Shown here piece after piece: positions 25,910 to 35,274 of a DNA stretch of 64,000 nucleotides. The position numbers and the translations under genes were made by a program. Position 1 is the first letter of the stretch. Each line of letters begins with the position of its first letter. This DNA is from Roseateles_E cavernae (GTDB lineage Bacteria > Pseudomonadota > Gammaproteobacteria > Burkholderiales > Burkholderiaceae_C): NCBI RefSeq assembly GCF_040187885.1, contig NZ_JBDPLH010000012.1:1-64000 (forward strand), read 5' to 3'. The notes under the pieces are model-generated. The model ran no database searches, had not been told where the DNA came from, and saw only the letters and a program-made list of their open reading frames with translations.

Positions 25910-28162
25910 ATGCATGGGCTTGGACGTGGCCAACAATGGTGCCGCAGCATCTGTCTGGGCCTCAGCGCCGCCGCCGCACTGCTGCTGGCGGCCTGCAACA
26001 ACAGCCCCTATCCGCTCGGCGCCGCCGCGGACAACACGCTCTACAACTCCTTCGACGAGCGCTCGCCGCGCTATCTGGACCCGATTGCCTCCTACAGCAA
26101 TCCGGAGTCGGTCTACACCTACCAGATCTACGAGCCGCTCTACGCCTATCACTACTTGAAGCGGCCTTACGAGCTGGTGCCCAAGGCCGCCGAGAAGGTG
26201 GTCAAGCCCTATTACCTGGACAAGGACGGCAAGCGCCTGCCCGACGATGCGCCGGCCGAGCAGATCGCGCAAAGCGTCTACGACATCGCGATCAAGAAGG
26301 GCATCAAGTACGCGCCGCATCCGGCGCTGGCCACCGATGCCAAGGGCAACTACCTCTATCACAAGCTCAGCCGCGAACAGCTGGGCGACAAGCGCTCGCC
26401 CTGGGACTTCGAGGTGCAGGGCACGCGCGAGATGGTGGCCGAGGACTATGTCTACGCGATCAAGCGCCATGCCACGCCGCGCATTGAGGCGCCGATTTAT
26501 GCGATCTTCTCTGAGTATGTGCTGGGGCTGAAGGACTACGGCAAGCTGGTGCGCGAGGAAAACGCCAAGCTGCTCAAGGGCCTGCCCGAGACCATACGCG
26601 ACAAGCCCTTCCTGGACTTCCGCCAATGGCCGCTGGAGGGCGCGCAGGCGATCGACAGCCACACGCTGCGCGTGCGCATCAAGGGCAAGTACCCGCAGTG
26701 GCAGTACTGGATGGCGATGACCTTCATCTCTCCGCTGCCCTGGGAGGCCGATGCCTTCTATGCCCAGCCCGGCATGAGCGAGAACAGCCTGTCGCTGAAC
26801 CAGTGGCCGATCGGCACCGGGCCTTTCATGATGACCGAGTATGTGCAGGACCGGCGCCATGTGATGAAGCGCAATCCGAACTATCGCGGTGACATCTATC
26901 CCTGCGAGGGCTCGGAGGCCGACCGCAAGGCCGGCCTGCTGGACGACTGCGGCAAGACCATGCCTTTCGTCGACACCATCGTCTCCACCATCATCAAGGA
27001 GAAGGTGCCGCGCAAGGAGATGTTCAAGCAGGGCTATCTGGACGTGCCCGAGATCGAGCGGCCCGAATGGGGTGTGGACTTCCAGGTCGATATGGACGAC
27101 TCCGACGAGGTCAAGGCTGCCTACCAGGCCAAGGGCTTCAAGTTCCCGCTGGTCACCGACATCAACAGCTGGTACCTGGGCTTCAACTGGATGGACCCGG
27201 TGGTCGGCAAGGGCGACACGCCCGAGCAGCAGGCCAGGAACCGCAAGCTGCGCCAGGCGCTGTCGATCGCGATCGACTGGGAAGAGGGCTATGGCCGCAT
27301 CTTCCGCACCAAGGGCGGGGTCGCGGCCCACGGGCCGGTGCCGCCGGGCGTGTTCGGCTCGCGCGAGGGCACGGCCGAGGGCTTCAATCCGGTGACCCAT
27401 CATCTGGTCAATGGCGAGGTCGTGCGCCGCCCGATAGCGGATGCCAAGAAACTGCTGGCCGAGGCCGGCTACCCGGATGGCCGCGACGCCAAGACCGGCC
27501 GCCCGCTGGTGCTGAACTACGACTACCAGCGCACCACCACGCCCGAGATCAAGGCCGAGCTGGACTGGATGGTCAAGCAGTTCGCCAAGCTGGGCGTGCA
27601 GCTGGAGATCCGCGCGACCGACTACAACCAGTTCCAGGACAAGGTCATCAAGGGCAAGCACCAGATCTTCTGGTGGGGCTGGCTGGCCGACTACCCGGAC
27701 GCCGAGAACTTCCTGTTCCTGCTCTACGGCCCGAACAGCAAGTCCAAGCACGAGGGCGAGAACGCCGCCAACTACGAGAACCCCGAGTACGACCGCCTGT
27801 ACCGCCGGCTGCAAAGCATCGACGACGGCCCCGAGAAGCAGCAGGTGATCGACCAGATGGTGCGCCTCGTGCGCGAGGATTCACCCTGGGCCTGGGGCTA
27901 CTGGCCCTATGTGGGCCTGGCCTTCCAGCCCTGGGTCTACAACGGCAAGCCCGGCATCATGGTGCGCGATATGGCGCGCTATTACCGCGTCGATGCGCAG
28001 ATGCGCGCGAGCCGGCAGGCCGAGTGGAACCGGCCGATCTGGTGGCCGCTGCTGCTGCTGATCGGCGGTGCGGCCGCCATCGTCTGGACCACGCGCCGCA
28101 GCTTCCGCGCCCGCGAGCAGGCCACCGCGCGTGGCTATGTCAAACCGCAGACCGTTGCCTGA
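25910..28162 (+). CDS. Peptide/oligosaccharide-type ABC substrate-binding lipoprotein with C-terminal membrane anchor
   Basis: A 750-residue SBP_bac_5 family protein. The signal peptide (LGLSAAAALLLAAC) carries a lipobox ending at Cys near residue 25. Family segments include YQIYEPLYAYHY, LNQWPIGTGPFMMTEY and FWWGWLADYPDAENFLFLLYG. A hydrophobic helix near the C-terminus (IWWPLLLLIGGAAAIVW) followed by Arg residues would anchor the other end, which is rare in binding proteins. I start at the ATG at 25910 with GGAGGGG upstream. It leads a four-gene importer operon. Peptides are the likely cargo (YejA/Opp-like). Confidence 0.85.
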   Translation: MHGLGRGQQWCRSICLGLSAAAALLLAACNNSPYPLGAAADNTLYNSFDERSPRYLDPIASYSNPESVYTYQIYEPLYAYHYLKRPYELVPKAAEKVVKPYYLDKDGKRLPDDAPAEQIAQSVYDIAIKKGIKYAPHPALATDAKGNYLYHKLSREQLGDKRSPWDFEVQGTREMVAEDYVYAIKRHATPRIEAPIYAIFSEYVLGLKDYGKLVREENAKLLKGLPETIRDKPFLDFRQWPLEGAQAIDSHTLRVRIKGKYPQWQYWMAMTFISPLPWEADAFYAQPGMSENSLSLNQWPIGTGPFMMTEYVQDRRHVMKRNPNYRGDIYPCEGSEADRKAGLLDDCGKTMPFVDTIVSTIIKEKVPRKEMFKQGYLDVPEIERPEWGVDFQVDMDDSDEVKAAYQAKGFKFPLVTDINSWYLGFNWMDPVVGKGDTPEQQARNRKLRQALSIAIDWEEGYGRIFRTKGGVAAHGPVPPGVFGSREGTAEGFNPVTHHLVNGEVVRRPIADAKKLLAEAGYPDGRDAKTGRPLVLNYDYQRTTTPEIKAELDWMVKQFAKLGVQLEIRATDYNQFQDKVIKGKHQIFWWGWLADYPDAENFLFLLYGPNSKSKHEGENAANYENPEYDRLYRRLQSIDDGPEKQQVIDQMVRLVREDSPWAWGYWPYVGLAFQPWVYNGKPGIMVRDMARYYRVDAQMRASRQAEWNRPIWWPLLLLIGGAAAIVWTTRRSFRAREQATARGYVKPQTVA

Positions 28163-28172
28163 GGGACGAGCG

Positions 28173-29156
28173 ATGCTGAGCTATATGATCCGCCGTCTCG
28201 GCTACGGCCTGCTGATACTGATAGGGGTGAACCTGTTCACCTTCTTCCTGTTCTTCTCGGTCAACACGCCCGACGATATGGCCCGCCTGAACATCGGCGG
28301 CAAGCGCGTGAGCCAGGAGCAGATCGTCAAGTGGAAGGCCGAGCGGGGCTATGACAAGCCGCTGTACTGGAACGAGGCCGAGGCCGGCTCGGCCAAGCTC
28401 ACCAAGACGATTCTGTGGGAGCGCTCGGTCTCGCTGATGATGCTGGACTTCGGCCGCTCGGACGCGCGCCAGGCCGTCAATATCGGCCACGAGATCAAGA
28501 CCCGCATGGGCGTCAGCCTGCAGCTGGCCGTGCCGCTGTTCATCCTGCAGGTGATCGTCAGCACCGCCTTCGCGCTGATGCTGGTGTTCTTCCGCAACAC
28601 GCGCATCGATTTCTGGGGCGTGGTGCTGTGCGTGCTGATGCTGTCGATCTCCAGCCTGTTCTACATCATCGTCGGCCAGTACTTCTTCTCGCGCCTGCTC
28701 AAGCTGGTGCCGATCAACGGCTATGCGCCGGGCCTGGACGCGATCAAGTTCCTGGCCCTGCCGATCGCCTTGTCGCTGCTGGCGCGGCTGGGCGGCGAGG
28801 CGCGGCTGTACCGGGCGATGTTCCTGGAGGAGGTCGGCAAGGACTATGTGCGCACCGCGCGGGCCAAGGGCCTGTCCGAGCAGATCGTGCTGTTCCGCCA
28901 TGTGCTGCGCAATGCGCTGATCCCCATCATCACCAGCGCCGGCGCCTATCTGCCCTATGTCTTCATGGGCAGCCTGGTGTTCGAGAGCTTCTTCGGCATC
29001 CCCGGCCTGGGCGCCTTCGTGATCGAGGCCATCACCGGCCAGGACTTCGCCATCGTGCGCACCATGGTCTTCCTCGGCGCGGTGCTCTATATCGCGACCA
29101 ATGCGCTGATCGATATCGCCTACACCTGGGTCGACCCCCGGGTGCGTCTGGCCTGA
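28173..29156 (+). CDS. ABC transporter permease (OppB/YejB-like)
   Basis: A 327-residue inner-membrane permease. The N-terminal signature MLSYMIRRLGYGLLILIGVNLFTF is typical of DppB/YejB subunits, and the EAA loop reads DYVRTARAKGLSEQIVLFRHVLRNALIP. Six membrane segments are expected. A GAGGGACGAG site precedes the ATG at 28173, 10 bases after the binding-protein stop. It pairs with the longer permease encoded next to form the importer channel. Confidence 0.88.
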   Translation: MLSYMIRRLGYGLLILIGVNLFTFFLFFSVNTPDDMARLNIGGKRVSQEQIVKWKAERGYDKPLYWNEAEAGSAKLTKTILWERSVSLMMLDFGRSDARQAVNIGHEIKTRMGVSLQLAVPLFILQVIVSTAFALMLVFFRNTRIDFWGVVLCVLMLSISSLFYIIVGQYFFSRLLKLVPINGYAPGLDAIKFLALPIALSLLARLGGEARLYRAMFLEEVGKDYVRTARAKGLSEQIVLFRHVLRNALIPIITSAGAYLPYVFMGSLVFESFFGIPGLGAFVIEAITGQDFAIVRTMVFLGAVLYIATNALIDIAYTWVDPRVRLA

Positions 29157-29177
29157 ACGGATAGATCGCTGACCATC

Positions 29178-30611
29178 ATGGGATTCAAGCTTGTTTTCTT
29201 GTGGACCGATGTGGCGCTGTGGGCCTTGTTCGCCGCGCTGCTCGCCTATGTCCTGCGCGTCCGTTCGCACCCCACGCTGCGCGCCACCTGGAGCCGCGTG
29301 CTGCGCGACCCGGCCGCCGCCTCGGCCGGCCTGGTGATGCTGCTGTTCCTGCTCGTCACGGCGCTGGACAGCATGCACTTCCGCCGCGCGCTGCCGGCGC
29401 AGAACGCGCAGGTCTTCTACGACACCCGCACCGAGTCGCTGCTGGACCTGGCGCTGGCGCGCCAGATCGAGATGCGCGAGACCACCTACTCGGCGCCGCT
29501 GGCCTATGTCGGCCTGAACAAGGAAAGCGTCACCGATGCGGCTGGCCAGACCGCGCGCGACTTTCCGCGCCTGAGCTTTGGCGGCGCGCATCTGTCGGAC
29601 CCGGCGGCCGACTGGGCCGGCGATGTCGGTCGGCGCACGCTCGGCGGCATGGCCGCCGGCCTGCTGCTGGCCTTGCTGGCGGCCCTGGCCACCGCGGCGG
29701 CGCTCGCGCGTGGTCATGGCGGCTTTGCGCGGGCCTGGCGCGATCTGCTGGCCGACCGCACCCATTACCCGCTGCGTGCGCTGCTGCTGACCCTGGGCGC
29801 GGTGCTGCTGCTGGTCGGCCCGACGGTGGCGCTGATGGGGCACTACCATGTGTTCGGCACCGACCGCACCGGCAACGATGTGCTCTACCAGGCGCTCAAA
29901 AGCATACGCACGGCCTTTGTGATCGGTGCGATCTCGACGCTGGCGACCCTGCCGCTGGCCCTGGTGCTGGGCATTCTGGCCGGCTACTTCAAGGGCTGGG
30001 TCGACGAGCTGATCCAGTACATCTACACGACCTTGAGTTCGGTGCCCAATGTGCTGCTGATCGCCGCCTGCGTGCTGATGGTGCAGGTCTTCCTCGACAA
30101 GAACCCGGAGCTGTTCGAGACCGGCGCCGAGCGCTCGGACCTGAAGATGTTCCTGCTCTGCGTGATCCTGGGCGTGACCGGCTGGGCCGGGCTGTGCCGG
30201 CTGGTGCGGGGCGAAACGCTGAAGCTGCGCGAGCTCGACTATGTGCAGGCGGCCACCGCCTTCGGCGTCAGCCATGGCCGCATCATGGCCCGCCACATCG
30301 TGCCCAATGTGATGCACCTGGTGCTGATCACCGTGGTGCTGAGCTTCTCCGAGCTGATCCTCTACGAGGCGGTGCTGACCTATGTGGGCGTCGGTGTCGA
30401 CCCCAGCATGAACAGCTTCGGCGGCATGATCAATCTGGCCCGCTCCGAGATGTCGCGCGACCCGGTGGTGTGGTGGAGCTTTGTGGCCGCCTTCGGCTTC
30501 ATGGTGACCCTGGTGCTGGCCGCCAATCTGTTCGCCGACGGCGTGCGCGACGCCTTCGATCCGCGTTCGCGCAGCCTGCGTCCGCGCGTGCTGTCTCTTG
30601 CGAAGAAGTAA
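29178..30611 (+). CDS. ABC transporter permease (OppC/YejE-like), enlarged N-terminus
   Basis: A 477-residue permease, longer than the usual 300-340 residues of OppC or YejE. The transport core is the C-terminal 260 residues: GTDRTGNDVLYQALKSIRTAFVIGAIS begins it, and the EAA loop is LDYVQAATAFGVSHGRIMARHIVPN. The extra N-terminal part has two or three more hydrophobic segments and a periplasmic-looking stretch around residues 65-150. It begins 21 bases after the first permease. This size is shared by relatives of the YejE type that carry an N-terminal extension, so it is probably real. Confidence 0.85.
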   Translation: MGFKLVFLWTDVALWALFAALLAYVLRVRSHPTLRATWSRVLRDPAAASAGLVMLLFLLVTALDSMHFRRALPAQNAQVFYDTRTESLLDLALARQIEMRETTYSAPLAYVGLNKESVTDAAGQTARDFPRLSFGGAHLSDPAADWAGDVGRRTLGGMAAGLLLALLAALATAAALARGHGGFARAWRDLLADRTHYPLRALLLTLGAVLLLVGPTVALMGHYHVFGTDRTGNDVLYQALKSIRTAFVIGAISTLATLPLALVLGILAGYFKGWVDELIQYIYTTLSSVPNVLLIAACVLMVQVFLDKNPELFETGAERSDLKMFLLCVILGVTGWAGLCRLVRGETLKLRELDYVQAATAFGVSHGRIMARHIVPNVMHLVLITVVLSFSELILYEAVLTYVGVGVDPSMNSFGGMINLARSEMSRDPVVWWSFVAAFGFMVTLVLAANLFADGVRDAFDPRSRSLRPRVLSLAKK

Positions 30612-30617
30612 GAAGCC

Positions 30618-32626
30618 ATGTTGAAGATTGAAGATCTGAAGGTGGCGCTGGACGCCGATGCCGGCCTGGTGCGCGCGATCGACGGCATGCGCCTGGCGAT
30701 CACGCGCGGCCAGACCTTTGCGCTGGTCGGCGAATCGGGCTGCGGCAAGAGCATGACGGCGCTGGCCCTGATGCGCTTGCTGCCCGACAACGGTCGCATC
30801 ACCGCCGGGCGGCTGGACCTGGAAGGCGAGGATGTGTTCGGCCTGCCCGAGGCGCAGATGCGCGAGGTGCGCGGCGGGCGCATCGGCATGATTTTCCAGG
30901 AGCCCTCGACCAGCCTGAACCCGGTGATGCGGGTCGGGGCCCAGATCGTCGAGGCCATCGAGGCGCACACGCCGCTGCGCGGCGCGGCGGCGCGGGCCAA
31001 GGCCATCGACTGGCTCAAGCGCGTCGGCATTCCCGAGCCCGAGCGCCGTATCGACGAGTATCCGTTTCGCCTGTCGGGCGGCCAGAAGCAGCGCGTGATG
31101 ATCGCGATGACCCTGGCGGCCGAGCCCGACTATCTGATCGCCGACGAGCCGACCACGGCGCTGGATGTGACCATCCAGGCGCAGATCCTCGATCTGCTGA
31201 AGGACTTGCAGCGTGAGCGCCAGCTGGGCGTGCTGCTGATCACCCACGACCTGGGCGTGGTCTCTGGCATGGCGCACCAGGTCGCGCTGATGTATGCGGG
31301 CCAGATCGTCGAGGTGGCGCCGGCCGAGGAGTTCTTCGCCGCGCCCAAGCATCCCTATGCGCGCTTGCTGCTGCAGGCGCTGCCGGACGCGGCCAAGCGC
31401 GGCGAGGCCCTGGCCGCGATTGCCGGCACCGTGCCGCCGCTGTGGATGGCATTCAGCGGCTGCCGCTTCGCGCCGCGCTGCGACCGGGTGATGCCGGCCT
31501 GTCACGACCAGGTACCCGAGCTGACGGCGCTGAGCGCCACCCACCAGGTGCGCTGCCGGCTTTACACGCACCCCGGCGAGGCGCTGCCGGTGCCGGCCGT
31601 GGCGGCTGCGCTCGCACGGGCCGCCGCGCCGGCCGGCGACCCGGACAAACCGCTGCTGGAGGTCAGGCATCTGCGGGTGCGCTTTGCCCTGAAGCGCGGC
31701 CTGCTGGAGCGCGGCGCGCCGCGCTACTTCAATGCGGTGGACGATGTGTCCTACCGCATCCTGCCGGGCCGCACGCTGGCCCTGGTGGGCGAATCCGGCT
31801 GCGGCAAGACCACCTCGGGCAAGGCCATCGTGCAGCTGCTGCGCACCCAGGCCCAGATCGAGGGTCAGGCCTTGCTGAACGGGCAGGATCTGTTCACCTT
31901 GCAAGGCGATGCGCTGCGCGAGGCGCGCCGCCAAGTGCAGATCATCTTCCAGGACCCGTTTGCCTCGCTGAACCCGCGCATGCGGGTCTACGAGCTGCTG
32001 GAGGAGGGCGTGCAGGCCTTGCGGCCCGATCTCGATGCGGCGGCGCGGCGGCGCAATCTGGAGCTGCTGGTCGACCAGGTGGGCCTGCGGCGCGATGCAC
32101 TGGAGCGCTTTCCGCACGAGTTCTCCGGCGGCCAGCGCCAGCGCATCGCGATCGCGCGGGCGCTGGCGGTGGAGCCGCGCCTGATCGTCTGCGACGAGCC
32201 GACCTCGGCGCTGGATGTGTCGGTGCAGGCGCAGATTCTCAATCTCTTGCGCGATTTGCAGCGCGAGCGCGGCTTGTCCTATCTGTTCATCACCCACAAT
32301 ATCGGCNGGCGCTGGCGGTGGAGCCGCGCCTGATCGTCTGCGACGAGCCGACCTCGGCGCTGGATGTGTCGGTGCAGGCGCAGATTCTCAATCTCTTGCG
32401 CGATTTGCAGCGCGAGCGCGGCTTGTCCTATCTGTTCATCACCCACAATATCGGCGTTGTCGAGTACATCGCCGACGAGGTGGCGGTGATGCAGTCGGGG
32501 CGTATCGTCGAGGCCGGTGGCTGTGCTGCCGTGCTGGGACGTCCACAGAGCGACTACACGCGGACGCTGCTGGCGGCGGTGCCGCGGGTGCAGCACCGCG
32601 AGGCGCAGGCCGGCGTCGCAGGCTGA
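30618..32626 (+). CDS. Dual ATP-binding protein of the peptide ABC importer, interrupted by an assembly join
   Basis: A fused two-ATPase protein (YejF/DppDF type). ATPase 1 has Walker A GESGCGKS near residue 38, signature LSGGQKQRV and Walker B YLIADEPTTALD. ATPase 2 has GESGCGKTTSG, FSGGQRQRI and LIVCDEPTSALD. As given, the frame breaks at an n at 32307. Bases 32159-32306 are repeated exactly at 32308-32455. Removing the n and one copy (149 bases) restores a single 1860-base frame of 619 residues ending at 32626. The gene is therefore intact in the organism, and the break is a scaffolding artefact. Confidence 0.9.
32159..32455. other. Assembly join: exact 148-base duplication around a single n
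   Basis: 32159-32306 and 32308-32455 are identical, separated by one undetermined base at 32307. This is what results when two overlapping contigs are joined without merging the overlap. Confidence 0.95.
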
Positions 32627-33214
32627 GGCCGCGCCGCGCGGGCGCTCAGCACCCTGTTTCACGGGGTTCATGGTGAAAACCCTGAATTCTTAGGCCGGTC
32701 CGCCGGTGAAAGTACCAGTAAGATACCACTGTGGGTTCGGCGTTGAAAGTGAAGAGCAGAAGACGCCGGAGTTTCAGTGTGTAAGGGCTTGGTCAGCTCG
32801 GGTAAGCCCCATGCCGGTTGGCCGGGTCAACTCGTTTATGATCTAGGCCGCTTCATGGTGCGGTGTTTTGTAGTTTGACTACAACGCTGTTCCGACTTGA
32901 AGAACCGCCCGCGGGCCACAAGCCAGTGGGCATTTTTGTTGAGTGTGGGTTCCCATCGTGCCCCGAGTGATGAGTTGTGATGTCCATTCTGCAGCCAGCA
33001 GATGCACCCGAGCCGCAAGCATGTTGCGGCAGCCAGCGAACGGCGCCTGTGTGCCCGCCCTTGGTGTCTGGTGCAGTCTCTCGCACAGCCGGCAAGAACT
33101 GCTCCGAGCTCCGGTCTGAGTTGGGGCTCGTAGGTTTCTAGGCAGGCGCTGTGTAGAGCCGAACTCCCCGCATATGTCGATGAAAAAGTTTCGCAGTCTT
33201 ATGAAGGAGCGCGC
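32627..33214 (+). other. 588-base non-coding region before tonB
   Basis: The longest gene-free stretch in the window and visibly less GC-rich than its neighbours. No supported ORF is present on either strand. Paired segments include GGGCTT/AAGCCC (about 32785-32809), CGGCGTT/GACGCCG (about 32738-32768, one wobble) and TTGTAGT/ACTACAA (32868-32874 and 32878-32884). A TATGAT box lies at 32837-32842, with a terminator at 32907-32937. It may hold a small RNA, and bases 32940-33214 may form a long leader for tonB. No known RNA family is recognised. Confidence 0.5.
32907..32937 (+). terminator. Rho-independent terminator in the tonB upstream region
   Basis: GCCCGC (32907-32912) pairs with GTGGGC (32926-32931, one G-U). 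GGC/GCC extends the stem inside the loop, and five T bases follow at 32933-32937. It could end the peptide ABC operon or a small RNA starting near 32849. Confidence 0.65.
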
Positions 33215-33868
33215 ATGAACTTTGCGCAGGAGAAGCAAGGGGCGTCCCGCTTTACAGGTATCGGCCTCGTGATCTTGATTCACGTGCTGATCATCTGGGC
33301 GTTGGCCAGCGGTCTGGCCCGCAAGGCCGTCGAGGCGATCAAGGGTCCGATCGATGTGAAGGTGGTGGAGGAGAAGGTCAAGCCGCCGCCGCCGCCCGAG
33401 AAGGTCGTGCCGCCGCCGCCGGACATGAAGGCACCGCCGCCGCCGTTCGTGCCGCCGCCCGAGGTGCAGGTGACGGCGCCGCCGCCGCCCAATGCCATCC
33501 AGGCACCGGTCAGCAACACCCCGCCGCCGACGCGTGAGGTGGCTGCTGCGCCACCGCCGGCACCGGCACCGGCGCCCGCACCGGTGGCCAAGCCCGCCAA
33601 GATCACGGCCGGCATGGTCTGCACCAAGATGGGCAAGCCCGAGGTGCCGGCCGTCAACTGGAGTGGTGATGCCTTGTTCAAGGTGCTGGCCACGGTCAAG
33701 GCCGGTCGCGTCAGCGCGATCGAGGTGACCAGCTCGCAGATGCGCGGTGGCAATGATCGCAAGGTGCAGCGCGCCCTGATCGCCGCCATCACCGACACGC
33801 TGCAAAGCACGTACGAATGCCCGGGCGACCATGTGTTCGAGCAGGAGTTCCAGTTCCGCATCGAATAA
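33215..33868 (+). CDS. tonB: Energy transducer TonB
   Basis: A 217-residue protein. An N-terminal membrane anchor (GIGLVILIHVLIIWALASGL, about residues 14-33) is followed by a Pro-rich periplasmic spacer (residues 53-125) with PPPPP and PAPAPAP runs. The folded C-terminal domain (from about residue 130) would contact TonB-dependent receptors. AAGGAGCG lies just before the ATG. It leads an operon with exbB, two exbD genes and a TPR gene, so the complex transmits proton-motive force to outer-membrane transporters. The C-terminal domain is divergent from E. coli TonB, with two extra cysteines. Confidence 0.88.
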   Translation: MNFAQEKQGASRFTGIGLVILIHVLIIWALASGLARKAVEAIKGPIDVKVVEEKVKPPPPPEKVVPPPPDMKAPPPPFVPPPEVQVTAPPPPNAIQAPVSNTPPPTREVAAAPPPAPAPAPAPVAKPAKITAGMVCTKMGKPEVPAVNWSGDALFKVLATVKAGRVSAIEVTSSQMRGGNDRKVQRALIAAITDTLQSTYECPGDHVFEQEFQFRIE

Positions 33869-33958
33869 GCAAGACCCCATTTCCTGGCAACCGGCCCGCC
33901 CCGGTGCCTCTCAACCGACAACCGATCTCTCGATCTCTATTGCGTAGGAGTTGACTCC

Positions 33959-34804
33959 ATGATCTCTCGTATCTCCGGCCTGTTCGCCGCAATCGCATTT
34001 GCCGCGACCCTGGCTGCATCCCCTCTGGCCGCTCACGCCCAAGCCGCTGACGCCGCCTCCGCACCGGTGGAAACCGCCGCGCCCGCAGCGGTTGATGCTG
34101 CCGCCCCGGCCGCTCCCGCTGCCAAGGCCGAGCCGGCCGAGAACCCCTACGGCCTGAAGGCCATGATCGACCACGGCGATGCCGTGTCCAAGGGCGTGCT
34201 GCTGCTGCTGGTCATCATGTCCATGGGCAGCTGGTACATCCTGATCACCAAGCTGTGGGACACCCAGAAGCTGGCGACCGAAGCCAAGAGCGTGCGCGTG
34301 ACCTTCTTCAAGAAGGCCAGCCTGGCCGAAGGCGTCAAGGGCCTGAAGGAAGGCAGCGCATTCCGCTTCATCGCCGAGTCGGCCATCGAGGCGTCCGAGC
34401 ACCATGAAGGCGCGCTGACCGAGAACATCGACCACAGCAGCTGGGTGACGATGAACGTCGAGCGCGCTGTCGGCGAAGTCAACAGCCGCGTGCAGACCGG
34501 CCTGGGCTTCCTGGCCACCGTCGGTTCGACCTCGCCGTTCATCGGCCTGTTCGGCACGGTGTGGGGCATTCTGCAAGCGCTGACCGCCATCGGTGTGGCC
34601 GGCCAGGCTTCGATCGACAAGGTTGCCGGCCCGGTGGGTGAAGCGCTGATCATGACCGCCATCGGTCTGGGCGTGGCCGTGCCGGCCGTGCTGGGCTACA
34701 ACTGGCTGGTCAACCGCAACAAGGCCGTGATGGGCCAGGTGCGTGCCTTCGCTGCCGACCTGCACGGCGTGCTGATGGGCAACCGTTCGGTCGCCAAGCG
34801 CTAA
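33959..34804 (+). CDS. exbB: MotA/TolQ/ExbB proton channel protein with cleavable signal
   Basis: A 281-residue ExbB. It starts with a signal peptide (ISGLFAAIAFAATLAASPLAAHAQ) and an Ala/Pro-rich stretch to about residue 60. The three membrane segments follow: GVLLLLVIMSMGSWYIL, then FLATVGSTSPFIGLFGTVWGI and the last helix AVPAVLGYNWLV. The family signature around GLFGTVWGILQAL is intact. Together with ExbD it forms the proton-driven motor for TonB. It lies 90 bases after tonB, with AGGAG before the ATG. Confidence 0.92.
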   Translation: MISRISGLFAAIAFAATLAASPLAAHAQAADAASAPVETAAPAAVDAAAPAAPAAKAEPAENPYGLKAMIDHGDAVSKGVLLLLVIMSMGSWYILITKLWDTQKLATEAKSVRVTFFKKASLAEGVKGLKEGSAFRFIAESAIEASEHHEGALTENIDHSSWVTMNVERAVGEVNSRVQTGLGFLATVGSTSPFIGLFGTVWGILQALTAIGVAGQASIDKVAGPVGEALIMTAIGLGVAVPAVLGYNWLVNRNKAVMGQVRAFAADLHGVLMGNRSVAKR

Positions 34805-34829
34805 GCCGCTTCGACCCGGAGCATTAATC

Positions 34830-35258
34830 ATGGGCATGAACGTCGGATCCTCTTCCGGCGATGACGAAGTGGTCTCGACCATCAACACCACGCCCCTCGT
34901 GGACGTGATGTTGGTGCTGTTGATCATCTTCCTCATCACCATTCCGGTGGTGACGCAATCGGTGACCTTGTCTCTGCCCAAAGAGACCAATGTCGTGCGC
35001 GTGACCAAGCCGGAAAATATCGAGCTGGCGGTGACCAAGGACGGCGACGTCTACTGGAACACCGCTCTGGTGCCGGACAGCGAAGCGCTGGTGGCGCGAC
35101 TGAAGAAGGTGTCGGTGCTTGACCCGCAGCCCGAAGTGCATATCCGTGGCGACGAGAAGTCGCGCTACGAATCGGTGGGGCGCGTGATGGTGGCCTGCCA
35201 GCGCGCGGGCATCGTGAAGATCAGCTTCGTCACCGAGCCTCCGGCGCGCGGTGGTTGA
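34830..35258 (+). CDS. exbD: ExbD biopolymer transport protein, first copy
   Basis: A 142-residue protein with a short cytoplasmic N-terminus, one membrane helix (PLVDVMLVLLIIFLITIPVV) carrying the conserved proton-pathway Asp, and a periplasmic domain. It is the partner of ExbB. Its N-terminus (MGMNVGSSSG) is shared with the next gene, so the two are tandem paralogues. Two ExbD proteins with one ExbB is a known arrangement in xanthomonads and Burkholderiales. The two copies diverge in the periplasmic half, suggesting different roles. Confidence 0.92.
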   Translation: MGMNVGSSSGDDEVVSTINTTPLVDVMLVLLIIFLITIPVVTQSVTLSLPKETNVVRVTKPENIELAVTKDGDVYWNTALVPDSEALVARLKKVSVLDPQPEVHIRGDEKSRYESVGRVMVACQRAGIVKISFVTEPPARGG

Positions 35259-35274
35259 GGCGAGGAGCTAGAGC

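Noticed and set aside
28140..32297. A very long antisense open frame (over 1300 codons) across the peptide ABC operon
   Set aside because: It lies exactly opposite four well-supported genes, is His/Arg/Gln-rich low-complexity text, and is a typical shadow of GC-rich codon bias.
30618..32333. Possible pseudogene or truncated ABC ATPase
   Set aside because: The break is caused by an n between two exact copies of 148 bases. Collapsing them restores the full gene.
33362..33600. CCG/GCC-rich tandem-repeat-like stretch
   Set aside because: It encodes the Pro-rich spacer expected of TonB and is not an independent repeat element.
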